From Paenibacillus sp. E222 (GTDB lineage Bacteria > Bacillota > Bacilli > Paenibacillales > Paenibacillaceae): DNA of 64,000 nt. Each line of letters begins with the position of its first letter. Within the stretch, counting starts at the first letter, position 1. A program made the position numbers and the translations under genes. Positions 7,539-19,143 of the stretch are shown here, piece by piece. The stretch is taken from assembly GCF_013401555.1 (NCBI RefSeq), contig NZ_CP058552.1:1922001-1986000 (forward strand), in the 5' to 3' direction. The notes under the pieces are model-generated. The model saw only the letters and a program-made list of their open reading frames with translations. It was not told the DNA's origin and did not search any database.

Positions 7539-8132
7539 ATGAATATTGAGTTAGATTCGGAACAACCCGGATTGCATGAACAGACCGCATCCATTCTGCG
7601 TGAACTGGCGCTTGCCGGACAGCTTGGACCTGGACAGATCGTGGTGATCGGTACAAGTACAAGTGAAGTTGCGGGCAAACGGATTGGTACAAGCGGTGCG
7701 GTTGAAGTGGCGCAGCAGCTTCTTGCGGGTATACGCGAGGTGCAGCAGGAGTTCGGTTTTGATGTTGTATTCCAATGCTGTGAGCATCTGAACCGGGCAC
7801 TGGTTATGGAGCGTTCATTGCTTACACGTCTTGGATTGACTGAGGTTGGTGCAGTACCCGTGCCCAAAGCAGGCGGTTCCATGGCATCCGCAGCGTATCG
7901 TTCGCTGACCGATCCATGCCTGGCTGAACATGTGCAGGCCCATGCGGGACTGGATATTGGGGAGACGATGATTGGCATGCACTTGCGGCATGTGGCAGTA
8001 CCCTTCCGAACATCACTCCGCTACATCGGTGATGCCCGAGTAACTACAGCACTGACCCGTCCGAAGTTGATTGGCGGCGAGCGTGCAGTGTATCGTATGG
8101 AAGAGCAACCAGATTCGACATTTTGTGACTAA
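7539..8132 (+). CDS. ywlG: TIGR01440/DUF436 family protein (YwlG)
   Basis: Conserved Firmicutes protein of unknown biochemical function (UPF0340). Recognised by the series V-V-I-G-T-S-T-S-E-V-A-G, F-Q-C-C-E-H-L-N-R-A-L, P-K-A-G-G-S-M and I-G-M-H-L-R-H-V-A-V-P. The paired cysteines and histidines suggest a metal or cofactor site, but that is inference. The start at ATG 7539 has GGAGG seven bases upstream. It lies under the ZTP riboswitch and ahead of glyA, so it is probably co-regulated with one-carbon metabolism. Between it and glyA there is a copy of the interspersed palindrome family rather than a terminator. Confidence 0.85.
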   Translation: MNIELDSEQPGLHEQTASILRELALAGQLGPGQIVVIGTSTSEVAGKRIGTSGAVEVAQQLLAGIREVQQEFGFDVVFQCCEHLNRALVMERSLLTRLGLTEVGAVPVPKAGGSMASAAYRSLTDPCLAEHVQAHAGLDIGETMIGMHLRHVAVPFRTSLRYIGDARVTTALTRPKLIGGERAVYRMEEQPDSTFCD

Positions 8133-8152
8133 CGTATAAACCGAAACGATTG

Positions 8153-8302
8153 GTTACACTCCTGACTTCGATTGCATCACCATCTTACGATCGCTGTTAT
8201 CCCCAGATTTTTTTGAATCTCTTATATAAGGGGAAATCCGGTGATAAAGGCGAACGCTCTGCTTCTCCAGATTGGTGTTGCACTCTCCGTTTTCGTGTAA
8301 AC
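8153..8302. repeat. Interspersed palindromic element, copy A
   Basis: About 150 bases bounded by GTTACACT and GTGTAAAC. The core contains GCTGTTATCCCCAGATTT, a variable centre and AAATCCGGTGATAAAGGCGA, which pair with each other. Outer arms (TGCATCACC and GGTGTTGCA) also pair. It ends about 46 bases before the glyA start. Aligns nearly end to end with copy D. Confidence 0.85.
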
Positions 8303-8348
8303 ATGATTTCGCTTTATAACTTCACTTATAACTGGGAGGAATTTAATC

Positions 8349-9596
8349 ATGGAACAATTGCGCAAGAATGACCCGGCAGTACTGGAAGCGATGAATCTTG
8401 AACTGAAACGTCAACAAAACAACATTGAGCTGATCGCGTCCGAGAACATCGTAAGCGAAGCGGTAATTGAGGCAATGGGATCTGTACTTACCAACAAGTA
8501 CGCTGAAGGATATCCAGGCAAACGTTACTACGGTGGTTGTGAGCATGTTGATATCGTTGAAGATATCGCCCGTGATCGTGCCAAAGAATTGTTTGGAGCA
8601 GAACATGTGAATGTTCAACCTCACTCCGGTGCACAAGCGAACATGGCAGTATACCTTGCGGCTCTGAAACCAGGTGATACCGTTCTGGGTATGAACCTTG
8701 CGCATGGCGGACACCTCACACATGGTAGCCCGGTTAACGCTTCCGGATTGCTGTACAATTTCGTGGCTTACGGTGTACAAGAAGATACATTCCTGATTGA
8801 TTATGATGAAGTGCGCAAAGCGGCATTCAAACATCGCCCTCGTATGATCGTTGCAGGTGCAAGTGCATATCCGCGTATCATTGATTTTGAAAAGCTTGCT
8901 TCCATCGCTAATGATGTAGGTGCTTTGTTCATGGTGGATATGGCTCACATCGCAGGACTGGTAGCTGCAGGCTTGCATCCAAGCCCGGTTCCACATGCGC
9001 ATTTCGTAACGACAACAACTCACAAAACGCTGCGTGGACCTCGTGGTGGTATGATTCTGTGCCGCAAAGCTTGGGCAGCAGCCATTGATAAAGCGGTATT
9101 CCCGGGTTCCCAAGGTGGACCTCTGATGCACGTAATTGCTTCCAAAGCGGTAGCATTAGGTGAAGCACTGCAACCTTCGTTCAAAACGTATGCACAAAAC
9201 GTGGTGAAAAATGCACAAGTATTGGCTGAAACGCTGATTGCTGAAGGATTGAACATCGTATCCGGCGGTACAGACAACCACTTGATGCTGATCGACACAC
9301 GCAGCGTGAATATCACAGGTAAGGAAGCCGAGCATGTACTTGATTCCATCGGCATTACCGTGAACAAAAATGCAATCCCGTTTGATCCAACCAGCCCGTT
9401 TGTAACGAGCGGTATCCGGATCGGTACACCTGCTGCTACTTCCCGTGGTATGAACGAAGAAGCAATGGTAGCCATTGGTAAGATCATTGCCAAAACATTG
9501 AAAAACCCTAAAGATGCAGCTAAATTGGATGAAGCCCGTGCGGAAGTAACGGCGCTCACCGACAAATTCCCACTCTACACAGATCTTAAATACTAA
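8349..9596 (+). CDS. glyA: Serine hydroxymethyltransferase
   Basis: PLP enzyme converting serine and tetrahydrofolate to glycine and 5,10-methylene-THF, the main cytoplasmic source of one-carbon units. At 415 residues it has the usual bacterial length. Visible blocks: N-terminal [12 protein letters not shown], the tetramer/substrate motif [25 protein letters not shown], and the cofactor site [15 protein letters not shown] with Lys226 as Schiff-base lysine. GGGAGG lies nine to ten bases before the ATG. It is downstream of ywlG and the ZTP riboswitch, and is bracketed by copies A and B of the interspersed palindrome in opposite orientations. Confidence 0.97.
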   Translation: MEQLRKNDPAVLEAMNLELKRQQNNIELIASENIVSEAVIEAMGSVLTNKYAEGYPGKRYYGGCEHVDIVEDIARDRAKELFGAEHVNVQPHSGAQANMAVYLAALKPGDTVLGMNLAHGGHLTHGSPVNASGLLYNFVAYGVQEDTFLIDYDEVRKAAFKHRPRMIVAGASAYPRIIDFEKLASIANDVGALFMVDMAHIAGLVAAGLHPSPVPHAHFVTTTTHKTLRGPRGGMILCRKAWAAAIDKAVFPGSQGGPLMHVIASKAVALGEALQPSFKTYAQNVVKNAQVLAETLIAEGLNIVSGGTDNHLMLIDTRSVNITGKEAEHVLDSIGITVNKNAIPFDPTSPFVTSGIRIGTPAATSRGMNEEAMVAIGKIIAKTLKNPKDAAKLDEARAEVTALTDKFPLYTDLKY

Positions 9597-9636
9597 AAAA
9601 ACTTGCTCGTGCTGTTTGTATTTGAGATGTTCTAAA

Positions 9637-9793
9637 TGTAAACATACAGACGGAGCAAACCGAAAGAACCTGAAGAAGCGTAGCGCTCGCCTTTATCACC
9701 GGAATTCCACCATTTATTAATGGATCAAAAGAATTCTGGGGATAACAGCGATCAGAAGGTCATTCGGTTTGCGGAGCTTCATAGTGTTTACAC
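9637..9793. repeat. Interspersed palindromic element, copy B (inverted relative to A)
   Basis: Bounded by TGTAAACA and TGTTTACA. Contains CGCTCGCCTTTATCACCGG, a variable centre, then CTGGGGATAACAGCGATC. Outer arms GCAAACCGAA and TTCGGTTTGC pair perfectly and differ in sequence from those of the other copies. Lies between glyA and upp. Confidence 0.85.
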
Positions 9794-9832
9794 ATTTTTT
9801 AACATTCAACTGACATAACAGCGAGAGCAAAA

Positions 9833-9868
9833 AGGACCGGATGACTCATGTTTCCGGTCCTATTTTTA
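9833..9868 (+). terminator. Intrinsic terminator of the ywlG-glyA transcript
   Basis: AGGACCGGA pairs perfectly with TCCGGTCCT, followed by ATTTTTAT. Confidence 0.85.
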
Positions 9869-9928
9869 TAGGATTTGGTTTTCTGTAATGATTAAGTGCC
9901 CTTTGATGGTGTAATTCGGTGTAGGTGA

Positions 9929-9937
9929 TGATATAAT
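9929..9937 (+). promoter_or_regulatory. Extended -10 promoter of upp
   Basis: TGATATAAT at 9929-9937 is a perfect extended -10 (TGnTATAAT). No good -35 is seen at 17 bases, as is common for extended -10 promoters. It is about 85 bases before the upp start. Confidence 0.6.
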
Positions 9938-10022
9938 ATACAGGATTTATCGGGCCTATGAATGGTGATTAGGCATATTTGGTAATGCTGAACATGAAGA
10001 ACATACCGGAGGGACAAATTAG

Positions 10023-10652
10023 ATGGGAAAATTAGTAATATGTGATCACCCTTTGATTCAACACAAACTGACGTTTATACGCGACATGCGTACGAATACG
10101 AAAGATTTTCGTGAATTGGTGGATGAAGTGGCTACACTGATGGCTTATGAGATTACAAGAGATGTTGAGCTGGAGACTATTGATGTACAGACACCAGTAG
10201 CTGAAACACAAGGAAAAGTCATTTCCGGACGTATGCTTGGGCTGGTTCCGATTTTGCGCGCGGGCCTTGGAATGCTGGATGGTGTTGTGAAATTGTTGCC
10301 AGCTGCAAAAGTAGGACATGTAGGTCTGTTCCGTGACCCGGAAACCCTGCAACCGGTTGAGTACTACACCAAGCTGCCTACGGACGTTACAGAGCGTCAG
10401 TTGATTGTCATCGACCCGATGCTGGCAACTGGCGGTTCTGCCATTGCTGCTATTGACGTGCTCAAAAAACGCGGTTGCACGCAAATCAAAATGATGAACC
10501 TTGTTGCAGCTCCTGAAGGCGTAAAAGCTGTTCAGGATGCACATCCGGATGTAGACATCTACGTTGCTGCACTGGACGATCGTCTGGATGATCACGGCTA
10601 TATCGTTCCCGGACTGGGAGATGCAGGAGACCGTCTGTACGGCACTAAATAA
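10023..10652 (+). CDS. upp: Uracil phosphoribosyltransferase
   Basis: Pyrimidine salvage enzyme converting uracil and PRPP to UMP. The 209-residue length is exactly typical. Visible motifs: start [16 protein letters not shown], flexible loop region [25 protein letters not shown] loop [12 protein letters not shown], and the uracil-binding C-terminus [18 protein letters not shown] precedes the ATG. It is followed after 38 bases, without a terminator, by the UDP-GlcNAc 2-epimerase gene; upp next to an epimerase just before the atp operon is a usual Bacillales arrangement. Confidence 0.97.
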   Translation: MGKLVICDHPLIQHKLTFIRDMRTNTKDFRELVDEVATLMAYEITRDVELETIDVQTPVAETQGKVISGRMLGLVPILRAGLGMLDGVVKLLPAAKVGHVGLFRDPETLQPVEYYTKLPTDVTERQLIVIDPMLATGGSAIAAIDVLKKRGCTQIKMMNLVAAPEGVKAVQDAHPDVDIYVAALDDRLDDHGYIVPGLGDAGDRLYGTK

Positions 10653-10690
10653 GCATATTGCATGCTGAATAGAAAAGGGGCTTTGCTTCA

Positions 10691-11848
10691 ATGTCCAAGA
10701 AAATTAAAGTCATGACAATATTCGGGGTGCGCCCGGAAGCCATCAAGATGGCTCCGCTTATTTTGGAACTGCAGAAACATCCCGAATCTATTGAATCGAT
10801 CGTATGCGTTACTGCACAGCATCGTCAGATGCTGGATCAGGTTCTTGAAGTATTCAATATTCATCCAGACTACGATCTGGATGTGATGAAAGATCGTCAG
10901 ACGTTGAATGAAATTACGATTCGTGTGCTGGGAGGCCTGGAGCCGGTTTTGCGTGAAGCAAAGCCGGATATTGTGCTGGTTCACGGTGATACGCTGACAA
11001 CGTTTGTAGCCAGCTATGCTGCGTTCCTGCAGCAGATTCAGGTGGGTCATGTGGAAGCAGGTCTTCGTACGTGGAACAAGCTCTCTCCATACCCGGAAGA
11101 AATGAACCGTCAGTTAACCGGAGTGCTTGCTGATTTGCATTTTGCGCCTACGGACTGGTCGTCTTCCAATCTTGCCAAAGAAAATAAATCGGAGTCTAGT
11201 ACGTATGTCACAGGCAACACGGTAACAGATGTGTTTCAATATACAGTACGGCAGGATTACACACATCCAGTACTAGATTGGGCACAGGGAAAGCGTCTTG
11301 TGTTGATGACAGCTCACCGCCGTGAATCCCAAGGCGAGCCTCACCGTAACATTTTCCAGGCCGTCAAACGGATTGCCGACGAGTTTGAGGATATTGCCAT
11401 CGTGTATCCGGTGCATCTAAGTCCTGCTGTGAAGGAGCCGGCTCACGCGATCTTGGGGAATCACCCCCGTATTCAACTTATTGATCCACTAGACGTGGTG
11501 GATTTGCATAACTTTTACCCGCATACTCACTTGATTTTGACAGATTCAGGCGGTTTGCAGGAAGAAGCGCCTTCGTTTGGTGTGCCTGTTCTCGTCCTTC
11601 GGGATACTACGGAGCGTCCGGAGGGAATCGAGGCTGGAACACTGGAGCTGGTGGGTACCGAAGAGGAACGTGTATATGAGCGGACCAAAGCTCTGCTTAC
11701 AGACGAAACACTGTATGCAAGCATGAGTCAGGCTGCCAATCCTTATGGTGATGGACATGCTTCGGAAAGAATTGTCAATGCGATTTTGCATCATTTTGGT
11801 GTGAATAGTGAACGTCCGGAATCATTTCACAGAAAATTCAAAAAATAA
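10691..11848 (+). CDS. mnaA: UDP-N-acetylglucosamine 2-epimerase (non-hydrolysing)
   Basis: Cytoplasmic enzyme interconverting UDP-GlcNAc and UDP-ManNAc, supplying ManNAc for teichoic-acid-type or secondary cell-wall polymers. Family motifs: F-G-V-R-P-E-A-I-K-M-A-P, V-H-G-D-T-L-T-T, H-V-E-A-G-L-R-T, P-E-E-M-N-R, A-H-R-R-E-S and D-S-G-G-L-Q-E-E-A, the last carrying catalytic and UDP-binding residues. At 385 residues its length is standard. It shares a transcript with upp. Its product is the donor needed by the TagA-type transferase at 35610, and TagO at 36736 starts the same pathway. Confidence 0.94.
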   Translation: MSKKIKVMTIFGVRPEAIKMAPLILELQKHPESIESIVCVTAQHRQMLDQVLEVFNIHPDYDLDVMKDRQTLNEITIRVLGGLEPVLREAKPDIVLVHGDTLTTFVASYAAFLQQIQVGHVEAGLRTWNKLSPYPEEMNRQLTGVLADLHFAPTDWSSSNLAKENKSESSTYVTGNTVTDVFQYTVRQDYTHPVLDWAQGKRLVLMTAHRRESQGEPHRNIFQAVKRIADEFEDIAIVYPVHLSPAVKEPAHAILGNHPRIQLIDPLDVVDLHNFYPHTHLILTDSGGLQEEAPSFGVPVLVLRDTTERPEGIEAGTLELVGTEEERVYERTKALLTDETLYASMSQAANPYGDGHASERIVNAILHHFGVNSERPESFHRKFKK

Positions 11849-11975
11849 TTCATTTTTTCTGACGGATTATTAAAGGGTACAGTATACAGTTAAACTGTAC
11901 GGTTTACGCGGGTTTATGGGCTCTGATGGCCTGTATTCCCGTCGTTTTCCCCTTTAAAACGCTAAAATCATTCAA

Positions 11976-12005
11976 TTGACAAAGGCTCTCATCATTCAGT
12001 AAAAT
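11976..12005 (+). promoter_or_regulatory. Sigma-A promoter of the atp operon
   Basis: TTGACA (11976-11981), an 18-base spacer and TAAAAT (12000-12005), 30 bases before the first gene. A hairpin GTACAGT/ACTGTAC lies upstream near 11879-11901. Confidence 0.55.
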
Positions 12006-12034
12006 TAACTGGGATTGCAAGGGTGGCGTGGAAA

Positions 12035-12289
12035 ATGGCCGATTCGAACAAACCAAATTCATCCCGTAACCATGACGATAATGTGTGGAAAGCGATGGGG
12101 CTCGTGACAGCTTTTGGAATCGAGATTGCCATTCTCGCTGTTGCCGGATATTACGTTGGCTCCTGGTTGGACAAGACCATCGGGGGTAGCGGAATATGGA
12201 TCGCCGTAAGCGTTCTCTTTTTTTTGGCAGCAGGCGGCGTAAGCATCTACTTTATCGCGAAAAAATTCATGGGGGAAAGTGATGAGTGA
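12035..12289 (+). CDS. AtpZ/AtpI-family small membrane protein
   Basis: 84-residue protein with two hydrophobic segments (V-T-A-F-G-I-E-I-A-I-L-A-V-A-G-Y-Y-V-G and W-I-A-V-S-V-L-F-F-L-A-A-G-G) around W-L-D-K-T-I-G-G, typical of the AtpZ family (FoF1 assembly / Mg-Ca transport-associated) found ahead of atpI. The start is taken as ATG 12035 because AGGGTGG is about nine bases upstream; the in-frame GTG at 12023 overlaps that site. Its stop overlaps the start of atpI, implying translational coupling. Confidence 0.8.
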   Translation: MADSNKPNSSRNHDDNVWKAMGLVTAFGIEIAILAVAGYYVGSWLDKTIGGSGIWIAVSVLFFLAAGGVSIYFIAKKFMGESDE

Positions 12290-12662
12290 ACTAACCAGAT
12301 ACCGCAGATGGATGACTGTTTTCATCATGTACTTTCTTATGATTTGTTTTCTCGCAGCGGCCTTTCTGCCCCGTGTGGAAACAATAGCTTTGGGACTGGC
12401 CCTTGGAACGGTGATCAGTTGGATCAACGCTTCGTATCTGGGTCGCAAAGTCAGGAGAATGTTGGATGGTGCAGCGGAAGGAAACCTTAAGCGAGTGAAC
12501 CTGGGATTTTTGACTAGAGCAGCTCTCGCAGTACTCGCTATTTTCATGGCGATGCAGTATCCGCAATACTTCAATTTATATGCGGTTGTAGCTGGCTTGG
12601 TCATAGCGCAATTTTCCTTACTATTTATAGGGATATTGTTGTCCCGCAAAGCAGACTCATAG
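12282..12662 (+). CDS. atpI: ATP synthase protein I
   Basis: 126-residue polytopic membrane protein encoded before the Fo genes, thought to help assemble the c-ring. Four hydrophobic stretches are visible, beginning Y-R-R-W-M-T-V-F-I-M-Y-F-L-M. The GGGGGAAAGTG site precedes the ATG at 12282, which overlaps the end of the preceding gene. Sequence in this family is poorly conserved; the call rests on size, topology and position between the atpZ-like gene and atpB. Confidence 0.8.
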   Translation: MSELTRYRRWMTVFIMYFLMICFLAAAFLPRVETIALGLALGTVISWINASYLGRKVRRMLDGAAEGNLKRVNLGFLTRAALAVLAIFMAMQYPQYFNLYAVVAGLVIAQFSLLFIGILLSRKADS

Positions 12663-12703
12663 TGGTGCTGCAAGCTTTCGAATGAGAAAGGGGTGAGAAA
12701 AAT

Positions 12704-13522
12704 ATGCATGAATCTCCGATAATTAACCTGGGTGGGTTCCATCTGGATTTGTCTGTTCTGCTGATGCTGATCGTAACATCCGCCATTGTATTTATTGTTG
12801 CAAAGCTGGCTACGCGGAACTTGTCGGTAGAGAATCCGGGCAAAATGCAAAACTTCCTGGAGTGGGCGATTGAGTTTGTACGCAACCTGATCTCGAGCAC
12901 GATGGATATGAAGAAGGGGCAGCATTTCCTTACCTTGGCAACCACAATGATTATGTTTATCTTTGTGGGAAACATGTTGGGTCTCCCTTTGGGCGTAGTA
13001 ACTGGGGCTACTGATGCAAGCCAAGCTGAAATCTTTGGCAAGCCAATTGTCTCGGTCCAAGAAGCGTTCCATGAAGCTCATGAGAAGGATCCTGAAGCTC
13101 ATCCACATATCGAAGTTGCCTGGTGGAAATCACCTACGGCTGACCTTTCGGTAACCATGGGTCTAGCGTTGATCGCATTTGCTATCGCGCATGGATTGGG
13201 ACTTTTCCGTAACACCAAAACGTATCTCAAGCATTATTTCCAACCACACTGGCTGTTCTTCCCAATCAACATTGTGGAGACGGCATCCAAGTTGTTGACA
13301 CACGGTATGCGTTTGTTCGCCAACATCTTTGCAGGTGAGGTTCTGATCTCCACGATTATGAAGCTTACAGCATTCAAATGGATTGGCGCAATTGCAGCAA
13401 TTCCGCTGTTGACGGCATGGCAGGGGTTCAGTATTTTCATCGGTGCCATACAGGCATTCGTATTTACGGTTTTGATGATGGTATACATATCACAAACCGT
13501 CGAATCGCACGAGGAACATTAA
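12704..13522 (+). CDS. atpB: ATP synthase Fo subunit a
   Basis: Stator membrane subunit forming the proton half-channels against the c-ring. 272 residues with about six hydrophobic helices. The essential arginine lies in H-G-M-R-L-F-A-N-I-F-A-G-E-V (Arg203), and the C-terminal helix carries Q-A-F-V-F-T-V-L-M-M-V-Y-I. An extended hydrophilic loop around residues 105-145 is His/Glu-rich (A-H-E-K-D-P-E-A-H-P-H-I-E). AAAGGGGTGAG precedes the ATG. It is followed by atpE in the standard order. Confidence 0.96.
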   Translation: MHESPIINLGGFHLDLSVLLMLIVTSAIVFIVAKLATRNLSVENPGKMQNFLEWAIEFVRNLISSTMDMKKGQHFLTLATTMIMFIFVGNMLGLPLGVVTGATDASQAEIFGKPIVSVQEAFHEAHEKDPEAHPHIEVAWWKSPTADLSVTMGLALIAFAIAHGLGLFRNTKTYLKHYFQPHWLFFPINIVETASKLLTHGMRLFANIFAGEVLISTIMKLTAFKWIGAIAAIPLLTAWQGFSIFIGAIQAFVFTVLMMVYISQTVESHEEH

Positions 13523-13565
13523 GATTCAAGTCCAATACGGTTAACCCTGTAGGGCTGAACTATAA

Positions 13566-13823
<258 letters not shown>

Positions 13824-13845
13824 TAAAATCAGTGCAGGTTTGGCG

Positions 13846-13877
13846 GGGAAGGCCACAGCCATCCGCGCCTTCTTTTT
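13846..13877 (+). terminator. Intra-operon terminator-like hairpin between atpE and atpF
   Basis: GAAGGC and GCCTTC (extendable to eight pairs with wobbles) enclose a 13-base loop and are followed directly by five T residues. It lies inside the atp operon, so it must be partial; it could raise the yield of mRNA for subunit c relative to downstream subunits. Confidence 0.5.
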
Positions 13878-13938
13878 AGGTAGCGTCCGTAAACGCGGAG
13901 TTGCGGCCTGAGGATACCTTCAGGAAGGAGTGAACAGA

Positions 13939-14427
13939 TTGAATTTCGTATGGGAAAATACAGTTCTGGCGATTATAGCATTTGGTATTTTATATTGGCT
14001 GCTTAGCCGTTATGCATTTGGTCCACTTTTCTCCATTATGGAAAAACGTCGTGAGCTCGTATTGGCGCAAATGAATGAGGCTGCCCAAACGCGGGATCAG
14101 GCTATTGCCTATGTTGAGGAACAGAAGCAGGCTCTTGAAAAAGCGCGTAAAGATGCTTATGACATCATTGAACAATCCAAACAAACAGGCGGCAAACAGG
14201 CTGAAACGATTCTGGCGGATGCAAAAGCAGAAGCGAATCGCCTGAAAGACGATGCTGTGCGTGAGATTGAGAGCGAGAAGAACAAAGCGGTTGCAGCGCT
14301 TCGCAGCGAACTGGGTACAGCTTCCGTTCAAATCGCTTCCAAGCTGATCAAAAAAGAAGTTGAGAACGGTCCTGCACAAGAGGAGCTTGTGAACCAATAC
14401 CTCAATGAGGTAGGAGGCCGACAATGA
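13939..14427 (+). CDS. atpF: ATP synthase Fo subunit b
   Basis: Peripheral stalk subunit: one N-terminal membrane helix (F-V-W-E-N-T-V-L-A-I-I-A-F-G-I-L-Y-W-L-L) followed by a long charged coiled coil rich in Ala, Lys, Glu and Gln, ending in a segment that binds delta. The start is taken as TTG 13939 because AAGGAG is eight bases upstream; the in-frame GTG at 13930 overlaps the ribosome site. A hairpin CCTGAGG/CCTTCAGG abuts the ribosome site. The stop overlaps the atpH start (ATGA). Confidence 0.93.
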   Translation: MNFVWENTVLAIIAFGILYWLLSRYAFGPLFSIMEKRRELVLAQMNEAAQTRDQAIAYVEEQKQALEKARKDAYDIIEQSKQTGGKQAETILADAKAEANRLKDDAVREIESEKNKAVAALRSELGTASVQIASKLIKKEVENGPAQEELVNQYLNEVGGRQ

Positions 14428-14972
14428 GCCGCGATACGATTGTTGCTAAGCGTTATGCGAAAGCATTGTTTGAAGTTGCTCTCGGACAGAATCAGGTGCT
14501 TGAAGTCGAACAAGAGCTGCGTACTGTAGTAATTGCCATCACAGGTGATGCGGAAATCGGTAAATTTATCGAGTCACCCAACATCTCTGAAGAAGCAAAA
14601 CAGAACGTACTTCGCACAAGTCTTGACGGCAAGGTGTCTGAACCTGTTCTGAAAACCGTTTTGCTTTTGATTGAGCGTGGACGTGTTGAACTGCTGGAAG
14701 ATCTGCTGAATGATTATGTGAAGATCGAGGGCGAATCGCTCGGCATAGCCGATGCGCGCGTGTACTCGACTTATGCCTTGAATGATGAAGAACAAGAAGC
14801 GGTAGCCCGTGAATTCGGTGGCCGTGTGAATAAAAAGATCCGTATCGAGAACATTGTCGATCCGACTTTGCTGGGCGGATTGAAAGTTGCCATTGGCGAT
14901 ACGATCTATGACGGCAGCTTGGCTGGCAAGCTCGAACGTCTTGAGCAGTCTTTTAACAGACGAGTACAGTAG
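14424..14972 (+). CDS. atpH: ATP synthase F1 subunit delta
   Basis: 182-residue OSCP/delta subunit that links the top of F1 to the b stalk. Features: N-terminal A-K-R-Y-A-K-A-L-F-E-V-A, the helical middle, and C-terminal D-P-T-L-L-G-G-L-K-V-A-I-G-D-T-I-Y-D-G-S, the family signature. Start ATG overlaps the atpF stop by four bases, indicating coupled translation. Followed after 16 bases by atpA. Confidence 0.96.
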   Translation: MSRDTIVAKRYAKALFEVALGQNQVLEVEQELRTVVIAITGDAEIGKFIESPNISEEAKQNVLRTSLDGKVSEPVLKTVLLLIERGRVELLEDLLNDYVKIEGESLGIADARVYSTYALNDEEQEAVAREFGGRVNKKIRIENIVDPTLLGGLKVAIGDTIYDGSLAGKLERLEQSFNRRVQ

Positions 14973-14982
14973 ATTGGGGTGA

Positions 14983-16503
<1,521 letters not shown>

Positions 16504-16557
16504 ATAGATGATATGCAGTTGCGGAGTTGTTTAACCGATTCCGCATGTCTGCATGTA

Positions 16558-16696
16558 AAACTTTGATCTATCAAAGTTTCAGTATGCTTACGAAGTAGTT
16601 TTGACTATGTCAAAACTAGTGAATGCTTACGAAGTAACTTTGGCTCTGCCAAAGTTTAAGTTTGGGCTTACGAAGTAGTTTTGACTACGTCAAAAC
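16558..16696 (+). repeat. Tandem hairpin array between atpA and atpG
   Basis: Four small hairpins in a row: AAACTTTGA/TCAAAGTTT (16558-16579), GTTTTGAC/GTCAAAAC (16598-16616), ACTTTGGC/GCCAAAGT (16637-16655) and GTTTTGAC/GTCAAAAC (16678-16696). The last three are each preceded by the identical 12-mer GCTTACGAAGTA (16586, 16625, 16666), giving a period of 39-41 bases. Stem sequences differ yet pairing is kept. No T tracts, so these are not ordinary terminators. The last hairpin ends 17 bases before the atpG start. Confidence 0.85.
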
Positions 16697-16713
16697 TTGA
16701 AGGTGGTGAAATC

Positions 16714-17586
16714 ATGGCAAAAGGCATGCGCGAAATAAAGCGGCAAATTAAAAGCGTACAAAGCACCAAGCAGATCACCAAAGCAATGGAGATGGTAGCT
16801 GCCGCAAAACTGCGTAAGGCGCAGGAAAAAGCGGAAGCAGCTCGTCCTTATTCGGAGAAGCTGAAGGAAGTTGTGGCAAGTATTGCAAAAAGCACGCAAG
16901 GGGTTCAGCATCCGATGCTGGAAAGTCGTCCGGTCAAAAAGACAGCTTATCTGGTTATTACATCGGACCGCGGTCTTGCGGGTGGTTACAATGCGAATAT
17001 TTTGCGTCAGGTTAACCTGACACTCAAAGAAAAACACAACTCTCAGAATGACTACGAATTGTTCGTCATTGGACGTAAGGGACGCGATTATTTCAAACGG
17101 CGTGAAATGGCGATGACATCCACTACAACGGATCTTTCCGATTCGCCATCATTTGCAGATATCAAATCCATCGCACACGAAGCTGTTCAAGGGTTTGAAT
17201 TGGGTAAATTTGATGAATTGTACATCTGTTATAACCGCTTTGTAAATGCGTTGACCCAGATTCCTACGGTAGAACGTCTTCTTCCGATGGAAACACCTGA
17301 GGTAACTGCTGCAGAAGGACCGACTGCAAGCTACGAGTATGAGCCGTCTCCTGAAGCTGTACTGGAGGTTTTGCTTCCGCGTTATGCGGAAACGCTGATC
17401 TATGGTGCACTTCTGAACGGTAAAGCGAGTGAGCTGGGCGCGAAAATGACGGCCATGGGTAATGCAACCAAAAATGCATCCAAACTCATCAATGACTTGT
17501 CATTGACCTATAACCGTGCCCGTCAAGCGGCGATTACGCAGGAGATTACGGAAATTGTGGCAGGTGCCAACGCAGCACAAGGCTAA
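16714..17586 (+). CDS. atpG: ATP synthase F1 subunit gamma
   Basis: Central rotor shaft of F1, 290 residues. N-terminal helix M-R-E-I-K-R-Q-I-K-S-V-Q-S-T-K-Q-I-T-K-A-M and C-terminal helix A-S-K-L-I-N-D-L-S-L-T-Y-N-R-A-R-Q-A-A-I-T-Q-E-I-T-E-I are the conserved coiled-coil ends; S-D-R-G-L-A-G-G-Y-N is also diagnostic. Start at ATG 16714 with AAGGTGGTG eight bases upstream; the longer in-frame start at 16681 lies in the last hairpin of the spacer array and is rejected. Confidence 0.97.
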   Translation: MAKGMREIKRQIKSVQSTKQITKAMEMVAAAKLRKAQEKAEAARPYSEKLKEVVASIAKSTQGVQHPMLESRPVKKTAYLVITSDRGLAGGYNANILRQVNLTLKEKHNSQNDYELFVIGRKGRDYFKRREMAMTSTTTDLSDSPSFADIKSIAHEAVQGFELGKFDELYICYNRFVNALTQIPTVERLLPMETPEVTAAEGPTASYEYEPSPEAVLEVLLPRYAETLIYGALLNGKASELGAKMTAMGNATKNASKLINDLSLTYNRARQAAITQEITEIVAGANAAQG

Positions 17587-17665
17587 CCGTTTTTTATTAA
17601 TGAAGGCTTGCAGAGCAAAGATAAACGAACGGTACATTATTTTTGCAAAAGTAGCAGGCTTGTAG

Positions 17666-19084
<1,419 letters not shown>

Positions 19085-19143
19085 TCTGAATCCAGGATTG
19101 TCCTTATGAAGCGAGCTATCGGATAGTTTCAGGAGGGATGGAA

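Noticed and set aside
8153..9793. glyA as cargo of a composite transposon
   Set aside because: No transposase is present, and glyA sits in its normal genomic context; only the repeats are unusual.
16558..16696. A CRISPR-like array between atpA and atpG
   Set aside because: Only three short spacers of the same type, with complementary stems; no long conserved repeats, unique spacers or cas genes.
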